A model generated the notes under the pieces. It worked only from the letters and a program-made list of their open reading frames with translations. It searched no databases and was not told the DNA's origin. This document shows, piece by piece, positions 1 to 10,790 of a stretch of DNA of 64,000 bases (positions within the stretch are counted from its first letter, which is position 1; every line of letters starts with the position of its first letter). The position numbers and the translations under genes are program-made. Source of the stretch: Dipetalonema caudispina (taxonomy: Eukaryota; Nematoda; Chromadorea; Rhabditida; Onchocercidae); contig JABVXV010000164.1 of the NCBI GenBank assembly GCA_013365325.1, forward strand, positions 62,001-126,000, given 5' to 3'.

Positions 1-71
1 AATTAAACTATGCTTTTTTTATATAATTTATTCCGAGCAAAACATAGCAATTGAAAACTAAAGCAAAATAC

Positions 72-3000
72 CTCTTTGGCAACGATAGAATCTGCACGGC
101 CATCGCTATCGTTGAGTTCGATGAAGGGTTTGTTTTCAATCTGATTCAAATCCTCATGCAGTAAATCCAGCAAAATTGATAAGAACTCTTGACAATCATG
201 TTGTGATCGTTCAGCAAATATTGGGCCAGCACATCTAATCGCATCCTGAGAAAACAGAAATCACGGTCACCATTCATTTCGAAATACTCGTCCTCTAACG
301 AATTTTTGTATTTCAAAAAGAATAGAGTCGAGTTAACCTAGGAGGATAACATAAGTTCTGCTGAATGATACGCATAATACAGTTTTACTGAATAAAAGGA
401 ATGCAGAAAAAGAACTTGATGTCAGGTATTAGAGGCAGCTCTCTTAAAAAAATCATCGAAAAGGTCAAGAAAAGCTTATTTTGCAAATATGAGCATAAAA
501 TAATAATTAATCAAACAAAAAGAAAAAAATGGATGAAGTATACTGCAAATACATCACACCTTTTCACTTTATTATTGAAAACACTTCTGCACTCTTCAGA
601 AGGGGGTGAGATTAAAAGAGTGTTATCGAATTAGGCATGCGCATAATCCAAATCAACAGGTTTAACGAGACTAGCATCCCTTTTTTTGCTTCAATCAACA
701 TTCAGGAATTCAAAATATATTTGTAAGTTTCATATCAGTAAAAGAATATAATGTATGACGATAGAAAAGCTTAAGAAATATATTACGAACTGTTATAAGG
801 AAAGAAACTTTTAAACGTTCCAGCCAAAAGGTTCAACAAAGAAAGGCAAATAATTCTTACGCGTAATTTAATAGGTGCAATATTGCGTTTTTTACCGGAC
901 CATAACTCTTTAACAACGTTCGCATATTCCGTAGCTACCACTCCTTTTGATTTTAACCTTCAAAAAATAAAAGTAAAGAAAAAACCAAAAAAACAATATT
1001 TTGAACTAATCACACATTTTTCGTATCAAAAACAATATTAACCCTTTCATATCATCTTTGTATCGGCCTTCAAGAAAATAATTTGTAAGCGGTCGTGTAT
1101 TACTGAGACATTGCAGAGCACTATTCATGTAGCATGTGTTACCCATATTATACAATCCAGTGATGCCAAGAATACATGATGAATCCGAATTATCCGCAGT
1201 ATAACCTTCAGCACTACTGTTTTCCAAACAACTAACCTCTTCCGGCCAACTCATGTCAGCATTACGTAATTCCAGAAGTAACTGAAATTTCACTCAGATG
1301 AAACAGTACATTTAATGCAATAAAATTGCTTGTCTTGGATGCTGTGATCCACAGCTGTATGACTACTTAATCTTTTTTGCATCCACAATACACGAGATCT
1401 ATCTGCGCTGCTACACTTTTAAACTCAACCACTTCAATGTTGCACACCTGCACACTACGTTTATAAAGATGATTATTGCATATTTATATAAAAATATCCT
1501 GTAATGCATTATTCTATATTTTATTATTATACTAACGGAATAAGCTGAAGAAAACCGCACAGCTATCCAAAAAACATACAGTAACATACTTGTGCACTCT
1601 GTTGAATTTTGAGATCATTAAGAGTAACTGAATCATTGTCAAGTAACCGCTTGCACGGTGAACCATCAATTTCAACAGTCCATAAACGAGCTGACTCGAC
1701 ATCACTTATGTGCAGCTGATGCGCCAGAAGTTCAAGCAATTCCTCAACAGTACAAATACGTGATTCCGACACTACACACCACGGTAATCTGCGAAGAGAA
1801 GATTCTTTATTCCATTCTGCAAGGCGAAAATTCAAACAGGAATTAATTTTAAATTTAAGAAACAATTAAATTTCTCATCGCTATACAAGAATTTATTTCT
1901 AAGAATGGTTTCTTCCATTTATTGAATACCTTACCAGACGTTATGAATAGAAAATAAAAGTAACACAGTATAGTGAAGCCATGGTCACAATAATTCACAA
2001 TGGTTGAACATCTCTTAAATTTTCTTTTGCATGTTTCGGAGGGAGTTAATGAAAATACAGTAAAAAAAATCAGAATTAGCACAAACCAAAAGCAGAATGT
2101 AACCAGCCCCCGGAAGCAGTACCGTGTCTTAAAATCAATAAAGTTAGAGGATAGAGTTCGATAACAGATTCTGTAGAATTCGCTGCTGCTGGATCTACAA
2201 TTCTTGCCGGAAGAATACGTCGCTGAAGCGAAATACCCTTACGAGCAGCACTTCCGTGCCACCGCAACAATGCTTTCCAGAGACAAGGTGCTAAAGCTTC
2301 GAAATCCTTATTCAACACTAAATTCTGTGCTAAAGGGGCACCTTCATTTGATAAAGATGGAACCTGAAAATGATGAAATGGAGTGAATAAAAAAAGAGAA
2401 GTAGTAGTCCTCATTTAAGATGAAAAACACTGGCAAATTTGATTGTTATGAATTGCACTATAGGACGGATTTACAGCTTTATTTTAATCATCTTATTGCT
2501 AAGCCTAAAGGTTTTTTGCTAAAAAAATAAAGAGTGCGAGAAAAGAACCTTATAAGACCAATCATTTTTCTGTTTGACAGTAATAATTGAAGCATTATTG
2601 ATAGGAGGCACTTTGGAATTTGACATCAACGCGTGTACCCACTGACGCCACCATTCCGATGAAACAATGTTCCACTCGGTGAATGCATCCAACTGTATAC
2701 GTTGCTTGAATCCACTTCACATGAAACAATTTAAATACGATATGTCTCTAGAGGAGAGGTTCCATGCATTTCATGATATCTTTATATTAATGTTTGAAGA
2801 TTCATTGAAAATAAAGTTTTGTGCAAATATTGAGGGAAAAAAACTCACCAACAGTGCTTTTTTTGATGATTTAGAATTATACATAACCTAACATATTTCA
2901 AAATCCTTACATCATAGCGATATTCAAATTGAATTTTATGGTATTCTGATGAATTTCTATAAATAATTTAAGAGCTTACCATACTACTGTCAGTTCAACT

Positions 3001-5543
3001 TCTGCAGAACTTGGATGCAATCCCAAACAAATATGCCCAATCTAAAACATTCGAAGGGAATTTCTTGAAGAATAGCTTGCTTTAAGGATTCCGTATTTAA
3101 TGTTTAGCTTTGTCAGATATAACAACAAAAACTCGAAATTTCGAAAAAATACCTGAACAATTACTTCAAGCAAATCATCTACACACTTTGTCTCGTTTGC
3201 CCAACAAACAAAATCTGTTAACGATGCACGACCCAATTCATCCATATGTATATTTTGTACTGTTTCACCCTATAAAATAGTAGTAGAAAGAACAGAAAAG
3301 AAATCATATATAACTATATACAAATAAATCATGAAGAATCATAAGGAATGCAAAAAACAATAGAAAAGCATGAAAAATGAATAAAATAATAATCGAATTT
3401 CTGTGAATATAAAAAATACTTACGAGATTTAAATGTGCATAAAGGGAATGAATATCTTCTTTTGATAAATAACCATCACCATCTGAGTCAAAAAGTTGAG
3501 CAATAACTGAAATACTAGGTAAAGCACATTGTTCAATTTTTTGTGCAAATGAGCACCAACAAAATTTCCATTTAAGGCCAATCCAAAGAGAGAAATATGT
3601 TGAAAAAAAAAGACAAAAATTAATTTACAATTAAGACGAGCAGTGTGTGGTCCACGACAGGAAGCAGAAAGACCACAAACGAGTTCCTTGAAATCCACCA
3701 ATCCATCGTCATTTTCATCAAATGCGCGAAATAAGCCGTTAATGAAATGATTCGCAATAGCACCACCAACTAACGCACCGAAACCATTCCTAGTAAGTTT
3801 ACACAATTTGGTATCGTTGATCGAACCAAAAACTTTTTCCAGCTCTTCCACTTCTTGCTCATCGACTGAAATTTCAAGACTCAAATCTGTAATATACATA
3901 TGATTCTGCATAATCACATCTGACAAACAACCATATTTAATTTGAGCTTTAATTTCTCATCGATACATTTGTTTTATTCAGCACGAAAAGTTGGAAGTCA
4001 TATAAAAATATTTGATCCGTGTAGCCTAAGGATGTAAATATAATGTTTGCATTTGCAATACATGTTTCGAAGAAGATTTTTGAGCTCTCACATACCTGCC
4101 TAATACTTACGAATACTTTTCAAAGAAGTGAGGAGGAAGAAATGAAAAAAAGAGAAAAAGCAAAATTGAGAAGGAAACAAAAGGATTATTAGATTATCAT
4201 CATAATTACGTGTGTTTGCAAAGCCCATTAAAGATTTCGGAATAAAATCTCGAAACCTTGCTGTTCGAATCTTAAACCAAAAATAATATTTAGTTTTTAA
4301 TCAAGTAATTTCTCAAACTGAAATTGCAGTCGGAAACCTAACAAAACTTACGATGTGTAACACCTGCAAGTACTTGATAGAAATTATAGTGAATTTCTGA
4401 AAGACGAGATGTTAGCTGAGGCGGTTGCTCAATCCATCGTTCTACTTCACGTTCATTGCTCAAGAATTCTGAAACAATTTATCTACAATGAGTTCCTTCT
4501 CATAATTTGGTCAAGTTAACAAAAGTTAACAACAGAAAACAGAAATTCGGAAGATTTCAGAAATTAGTCTCAATAAGCTGACAATAAGCTGTTTCAGTAA
4601 TTTCCTCATATTATATTGATAAATATGAAAAGCAATAACAACAGAAACCAATATACCGAATCGGATATCCTTATCCACTTTTGTAAGCAGGACAACTCCA
4701 ATGACAAAATACTGAAATGACAGTTTAGATGTTCCCTGACAAAACTTGGCGAAAATACGTGTACGTGTGGAACGCGGAATCCCCGGATGACAGAGAACAT
4801 CGGCAAAAAATTCATCCTCCGTAATTAGATCTCGACCATCCCATGCCGTTTCCAACCGTTTCAACTCATCTGCACTCACTGCAATGAAACTGGCGCTAAA
4901 CGATGAATCAGAATGGGGTTTTATTTTTGTCCTCACCAAAGTTCATAGTAAAACTTAACTTATTTCAAAAGAAGTCATGTAAATTAAATTAAGTACACTG
5001 GAAAATCTCTCGCCATAAATTACTTAATACAGATGAATCCAACAGTTGTATACCGAGCATCATTTTACAAAGAATGATCCTAACATAAAATGCTAGACCT
5101 GGTCATACTATGCTTCATATTCCAAAACATGAGAAGGTTTTTTTGCTGCCAAAAGTAAAACACAGCATTAGAAGTAAACACCAAAAAAGTTAGCATTAGT
5201 AGGATTAAAATCTGGTTTCATAATAAAAGTACATAATTAGCAAAATTCAAATCAACATGTACTGGAAGAAAAAAAAAAAAAAACTTTACATATCTCTCTT
5301 CAGAAAGACACGTAAATTATATTTCAGGAAAACATGTGACTTATATTTTTTCTTTTTCAAACGAAAAAAGAGAGAAATCTACAAAACAAGCGTATGACTA
5401 AGAAAGACTAGCCAAATTTAAATTCATTCTTGAAAGAAAAAAAAAGATGTAAAATCTATAAACTAACACAGATTTCGAGCTTCTTCGAAGCTAATTAATG
5501 ATAAGGGAGAAGAAGCGGACGCTGATGATTCTCGATTACCCAT
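72..5543 (-). CDS. cyk-3: USP32/CYK-3-type ubiquitin carboxyl-terminal hydrolase, N-terminal part (3' end outside window)
   Basis: Deubiquitinase that cleaves ubiquitin from substrates. The C. elegans homologue CYK-3 acts in the early embryo (known of the family). Thirteen phase-consistent exons: 5543-5470, 4895-4657, 4468-4352, 3865-3629, 3506-3424, 3269-3153, 3050-2980, 2714-2549, 2363-2087, 1816-1590, 1281-1043, 957-861 and 245-72, giving about 706 codons; the gene continues left. The start MGNRESS fits an N-myristoylation signal (Gly2, Ser6), as at the USP32 N-terminus. EF-hand loops lie at about residues 193-204 ([12 protein letters not shown]) and 229-240 ([12 protein letters not shown]). 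A DUSP domain follows (exons 7-9, WW motif SSEWWRQW), then a ubiquitin-like segment (exon 10). The USP catalytic domain opens with NMGNTCYMN, catalytic Cys at about 586, and the QHDCQEF box in exon 13. About 50 residues between exons 2 and 3 seem absent relative to vertebrate USP32. The exon 8 acceptor (GTGAAG) is weak but fits phase and homology. The catalytic His/Asp box lies outside the window. Confidence 0.93.
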
Positions 5544-5581
5544 CGTTTCGTCATTTTAAGCATCCATTCAACAGGTGAATT

Positions 5582-5594
5582 TCTGAATAAAATA
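5582..5594 (-). other. Probable trans-splice (or 5'UTR intron) acceptor of the USP32/CYK-3 gene
   Basis: On the minus strand the sequence TATTTTATTCAG ends about 40 bases upstream of the MGNRESS start codon. It matches the nematode 3' splice consensus and no upstream coding exon is visible, so a spliced-leader site is the likeliest reading. A 5'UTR cis-intron is the alternative. Confidence 0.5.
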
Positions 5595-5968
5595 AGAAAA
5601 ATTATACTTAATAAATATATTAATACAGAAGGATGATAAATTTTATCACGCAATATTACAACTGATAGTGCTAATGATAACGAAGAAATCACTGATAAGA
5701 TGGGAATTAACAAAAAAGAAAACAACCTAACCTCAAATAACCACACACACATATTTATTACCTTTCCAATATTATTATGCCAACGTACGAACAATGTTCA
5801 GAGTGCATGCCGCGCTATGAAATATTTACAATCTCACCGAAATCTTACTTGTGATTGGGAGAGTATTGTTATTCATAATTATAACTTAATGCTTATCATT
5901 TCATTTCAGTGGAATTTTTTATAATGAACGTGACTAACAAAAGTAAATGATTGTAGTAATCATATAGA

Positions 5969-6432
5969 AGCAATACCATAGTAATGTAGGAAATACTGAA
6001 GTAAATTGTACTGAACTAAGCAATATCATAGTAATGTAGGAAATACCGAAGTAAATTGTACTGAACTAAGCAATATCATAGTAATGTAGGAAATACCGAA
6101 GTAAATTGTACTGAACTANNNNNNNNNNNNNNNNNNNNNNNNNNNNNNNNNNNNNNNNNNNNNNNNNNNNNNNNNNNNNNNNNNNNNNNNNNNNNNNNNN
6201 NNNNNNNNNNNNNNNNNNATTGTACTGAACTAAGCAATATCATAGTAATGTAGGAAATACCGAAGTAAATTGTACTGAACTAAGCAATATCATAGTAATG
6301 TAGGAAATACCGAAGTAAATTGTACTGAACTAAGCAATACTATAGTAATGTAGGAAATATCGAAGTAAATTGTACTGAACTAAGCAGTACCGTAGTAATG
6401 TAGAAAATACCGAAGTTAATTGTACTGAATAT
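5969..6432. repeat. 50-bp tandem repeat array (minisatellite/satellite) interrupted by an assembly gap
   Basis: Units start AGCAATATCATAGTAATGTA and end in TACTGAACTA, with a 50-base period (starts at 5969, 6019, 6069, then 6233, 6283, 6333, 6383). The inner units are identical or nearly so; the outer ones (first, and last two) carry several substitutions, the usual pattern of an array homogenised in its centre. The array sits about 430 bases upstream of the USP32/CYK-3 start codon. No open reading frame or known repeat family is recognised. Confidence 0.97.
6119..6218. other. Assembly gap (exactly 100 N)
   Basis: A run of exactly 100 N lies inside the 50-bp repeat. It does not respect the repeat phase, because the sequence resumes 36 bases into a unit. 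A round 100 is the usual placeholder for a gap of unknown size, so the true array is probably longer than shown. Confidence 0.95.
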
Positions 6433-7797
6433 CGTTCCATTTTGATATTAATTTCTCCATAGATTAGTGTAAATAAATGCAGCTTTCAAAGAAAATATTG
6501 TGATAATCGAAGAGAGAATAAATGATAATGATGACGAGATATCAAAATTATTAGCTTATACTATATAAAACTAAATATTATTAGTAAACATGAAATCAAA
6601 TTGGAAAAAAAAAAAAAGAATAAACCAAAGCAAAATGATATGAAATCAAATATTATGTACAAATTTTTCAAAACTTTATCAAATGTTACATGTGTATAAT
6701 ATTTTTCTAACATACTAATAATTACTTACTAACCATTTGCTATTATTATTATTTAGCTTCAAAATTTTGTTATAACTAATAAAAAGTAAAGAAAAAATTG
6801 CCGAAGTCTATAGATTTCATAAGGATTTTTCATATCAAACTTTTAAAGATACCAAAGAAGGATAAGATATTATTTCCGAAAAGTCTACAGAAATCAGGAA
6901 AGCATATCATAGTTGTTTTTAAAAAATTTAAATTAATAAGTGAAAAGAATGGAATAGTTTTAAAACCGATAAAATTTGTCTGCTTAATTTATTCTAAAAT
7001 GATAGTCATAATTTGTAGTATGAGATGCAACTTATAATTGTGTAAATTGTCGATTATTGACCTAATATGTGTTGTTGCATCCATAACATTTCGTGGTAAA
7101 TAATAATTTGATAAAATGTCGGACTAACATTTCAATGATTTCTGGGGAATTTTTGAAAATGAACATCACCAAAATCTGAAATAACATTTAATGGATAGTC
7201 ACAGAAGCAAAAAAAATCAGTAATTGTATAAGATACTTTTGTTAAAATTGCTAGTACTTTCAATTTTATGAATTTAAACAAACTTTTCGCATGGCCAGAT
7301 ATACAATGCCGAAAATCAGACGATCACGATCAGGAAGCCATCAAAAAACTTCTTATAAATTTTAAAACTTCGAAAATCATCAAATTATTTATTAAAAACA
7401 TTATAATTTTTAGCTATTAGTAGTGTTTTTAAATCTTCTTTTTTGTAGTTAAATATTTTCAACTATCATTGCAAACTTTTGAGCCAACAAGCACTGATAT
7501 TAATTAATGTATGAACAAAGGATATTTATCTTTCGATATATAATTATTTTGATCTTTTATTTTTTATCAAAAATGTATTTAAAACGTATAATATATTAAA
7601 ATTTTTATCGAAATACAAAATTTACCTGCCATAAACTTGCATGTATTATTAGTTTTTGAATGAAAAGAAAAAAAAATGCAAAAGTGAATTTTGTTAAAAT
7701 GTGAATTAATTTAAAAGATGAAAGATATCCCTTGTGTAAGGAAATTTCCTACTTGCTTGGCATGATGCATTTTCATCTTATCCGTTTCTGTGTATAT

Positions 7798-7800
<3 letters not shown>

Positions 7801-7854
<54 letters not shown>

Positions 7855-7878
7855 TGTGTGTATATATATATGTGTGTG
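7801..7878. repeat. (TG)n / (TA)n microsatellite
   Basis: About 60 bases of almost pure TG, then TATATATATA and a further TG stretch. The apparent Cys-Val-rich translation here is only the dinucleotide repeat. Confidence 0.97.
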
Positions 7879-7991
7879 CATATGTGTGGCGGTGTGTGCA
7901 GTATTAATTATCCATTATTGATGGTGTCCGATCGACAACTTTTCACCCATTCTTTTTTCAACTACTCATCATTGTTGTTATTATTGTCGTC

Positions 7992-7997
7992 GTCATT

Positions 7998-8039
<42 letters not shown>

Positions 8040-8040
8040 G
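7992..8040. repeat. (TCA)n trinucleotide microsatellite
   Basis: About fifteen consecutive TCA/ATC units with little interruption, about 190 bases upstream of the secreted-protein start. The poly-Ser reading here is an artefact of the repeat. Confidence 0.95.
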
Positions 8041-8225
8041 GTGGAAAACTTATTTTACCCATTTCCTTTTGCACATTCACTAACCTGATACATTAATCAG
8101 TTAAATATTTAATAACATTTGATGATGGTTATGTTGATTAGTTTATCTTCAGTTCCATTCTATTCCATTGCTTTTGATCGTTTATTTTTGTCAATTCTAA
8201 ATTTTTATTTATAAATATTTTCTTC

Positions 8226-8227
8226 AG
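8226..8227 (+). other. Probable spliced-leader acceptor of the secreted-protein gene
   Basis: ATTTTCTTCAG ends six bases before the ATG at 8234. A good 3' splice consensus this close to the start, with no upstream exon, is typical of nematode trans-spliced mRNAs. Confidence 0.55.
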
Positions 8228-8233
8228 ATTAAA

Positions 8234-10726
8234 ATGCTGTCAAATGTTTCAAAATTAATCATATTCTTATTTATTAATGGCTTCATACGAATTAATGCGC
8301 AAGAATTACTACGAAAGGAAGGAAAAACATTTGCAAATACTCAATTCGACTTAGATCCAAATTTACCATTTGATGGTTACGTAAGGATTACGACCAATTC
8401 ACCCGATGTATCCCAACTAAAATCTCATCTATCAGTTAAGGTTTGTTTTTGATCTCTTCGTTTATTCGCTTTTTCTTTTTTTATATTTCTCTAAAAAAAT
8501 AATTTATTTCGTTTGCTAAAAAACGAATGGAATTCGATTACTTTTTTAGAAACCACTGAAACAAATTTAAAGTATAATCATTGCTTAGGCACAAATAATT
8601 TTGAATCAAAATAGTTTAATACTGAAAAACATACTTTATTGTTTGATTTTTTATTCATAAAATAATAAAAATTTGTTCAAAAATTACTGGCCCAGTAGAG
8701 TAAGAACGGAATATTTTTTAACTGATATCTGATATTTTGAATTTAATTATTTCATTAAACAATATTTCTACTCATTGGAAATGAAAATGTTTCACTTTTG
8801 ATGATGAATCAAAATTCATTTTTTCTTCATTAATATAAATGATTAAATTTGAAATATAAATGCTAAATTATCTTGAAATGATTTGAGTAACTCATAATCA
8901 TCTAATGTTCTCAAATACTATATTGCTACAGATACAGCCAGCTACAGCAACATCTTTCCTACATTCAACATCAATTGCGCATCAACCCATACATGTGAAA
9001 CCTAAATCATCTAAGTCTAAACTTCAACATCAAAACGTCAGAATTTCAATAAAACAAGCTCCTCGAGCAAAACCATATAATACACTCCCCATTGATTCAT
9101 CACAATCTATTCAAAACGGATTACAAAATTCTGCAACTCCTTCAGATCAACTTCAGCCAAATGTAGAAACTCAAAAGTTACCCAAAACAATTATCCAAGA
9201 TGATGAAACTAATCTACTGCATAAAACTCCTCTTCAAAATGCACTTAAAATACTTCCCCTTCAGCAAGATAATCCGATACCTCAAGTTTCAATTGCAAAT
9301 CCATTGCCGCAAAATTCCCCACGATTATTGCCATTGTTGACCACAGGAACATCATCCATTCCCACAACGGCTCCATCCATTGCCTTAGGCAATATTCAAT
9401 CCCGATCAGTGGTTCCGATTCAACAAATTTCATCTGATTCACTATGGTTTAACGATACACTTCCTTCATTTGGTACGGTATTTTTGTCTTTTCAAATTCT
9501 TTTTAAATTTCCGGAAACATATTTCTATTTCATTTTGAATTTAATCGGATTTAAAAATCAAAATATATTACTAAAAAAACAAGTCTAAAAATATCCTTAA
9601 TAGAAAAAACTATTTGCTGAAGAATACAATAAATCTCTGGTGCAATTTTATTACTTGTTGGTTTTATTAAGAAAAGATCTCAACTTTCAAACCAACAACT
9701 ATTTTTCGCTTATTTGTATCTTTTGTCATTACTGTGAGTAAAAAAATCTTTTATTATGAATAAATTTAAATTTAAGTAGGAAAAAATTGTAATATTAATA
9801 TATTAAAATGAAACATTCATAATATTTTTGTATTTTATAAATTCAAACCTTTTACTAATCATAACTTTATTCAAATTATTCTATTAAACCAAATACTATC
9901 TGAATATATTAATATTGAAAGTCAACATGTATTTTATTCCTTAACAATAACCATTTATAGTAACCGATGATAACGAAAGAATTAAATTCGTTATACCAAA
10001 AATATTATAATCAGTAGGAATTGTACAACCGTTCAACAAGTTTAGAGTTGGTAATAACAATATTATGCTTTCGATAACAGTGATATTTCAGAATGATCAG
10101 CAAACGACAAATAAGTGAAGTGATTTTTGATATCTTCAAAAATTATCAGTTCAGAGTTTTCGCTAGTTAATATCTTTTAGCATTCCAATTACACATGATA
10201 GTACAGATAATAAAGAAACAACGAAAAAAAAAAGAAAAAAAAAGAAAAATCAAATTAAAAAAAAGAAAACAAGGTGAGCGAAACAAGTTTCATCTAACCT
10301 TCTTTCAGCTCATTTTTTTTTTTTTTTTTTTTCCAAGTAAAATTTAATGAGAGAGGAAATGGAAGAAATAGAAAGGAAGCTCCAATTTTTTTTATTGGAC
10401 AAAAGCATAATCATAAAGTTTTCTCATTAATTCATAAGTAGTTTTCATTTAAATAGCTTATATCAACATTAATTAAAATAGAATATACATATACACACAC
10501 AAAATACGCATCGTATTATCTTGCTATGATCATTTTCAAAGATAATTATCATCAATTATAATATTTAATTATGTCATAAAATGTGTTTATAAAGAGTTTC
10601 CTTTTGTTTTTCTTCGATAATAATAAAAATTGCCATATTGTTTATAATAGTAGTAATAACAATAATAGTAATAATAATAATGATAATAATAATAATAATG
10701 ATAATAATAATGATAATAATAATAAC

Positions 10727-10790
<64 letters not shown>

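Larger units (their letters stand above)
6433..8227. other. Intergenic region without visible gene
   Basis: AT-rich stretch between the divergently transcribed USP32/CYK-3 gene and the secreted-protein gene. It probably contains both promoters. It holds a short A-run and the two microsatellites listed separately. No reading frame has homology or splice support. Confidence 0.6.

Noticed and set aside
5969..6432. CRISPR-like array
   Set aside because: Head-to-tail 50-bp units have no unique spacers and the context is a eukaryotic genome.
7732..8088. 118-codon frame with Cys-Val and poly-Ser runs
   Set aside because: Generated by the (TG)n and (TCA)n microsatellites; no homology or splice context.
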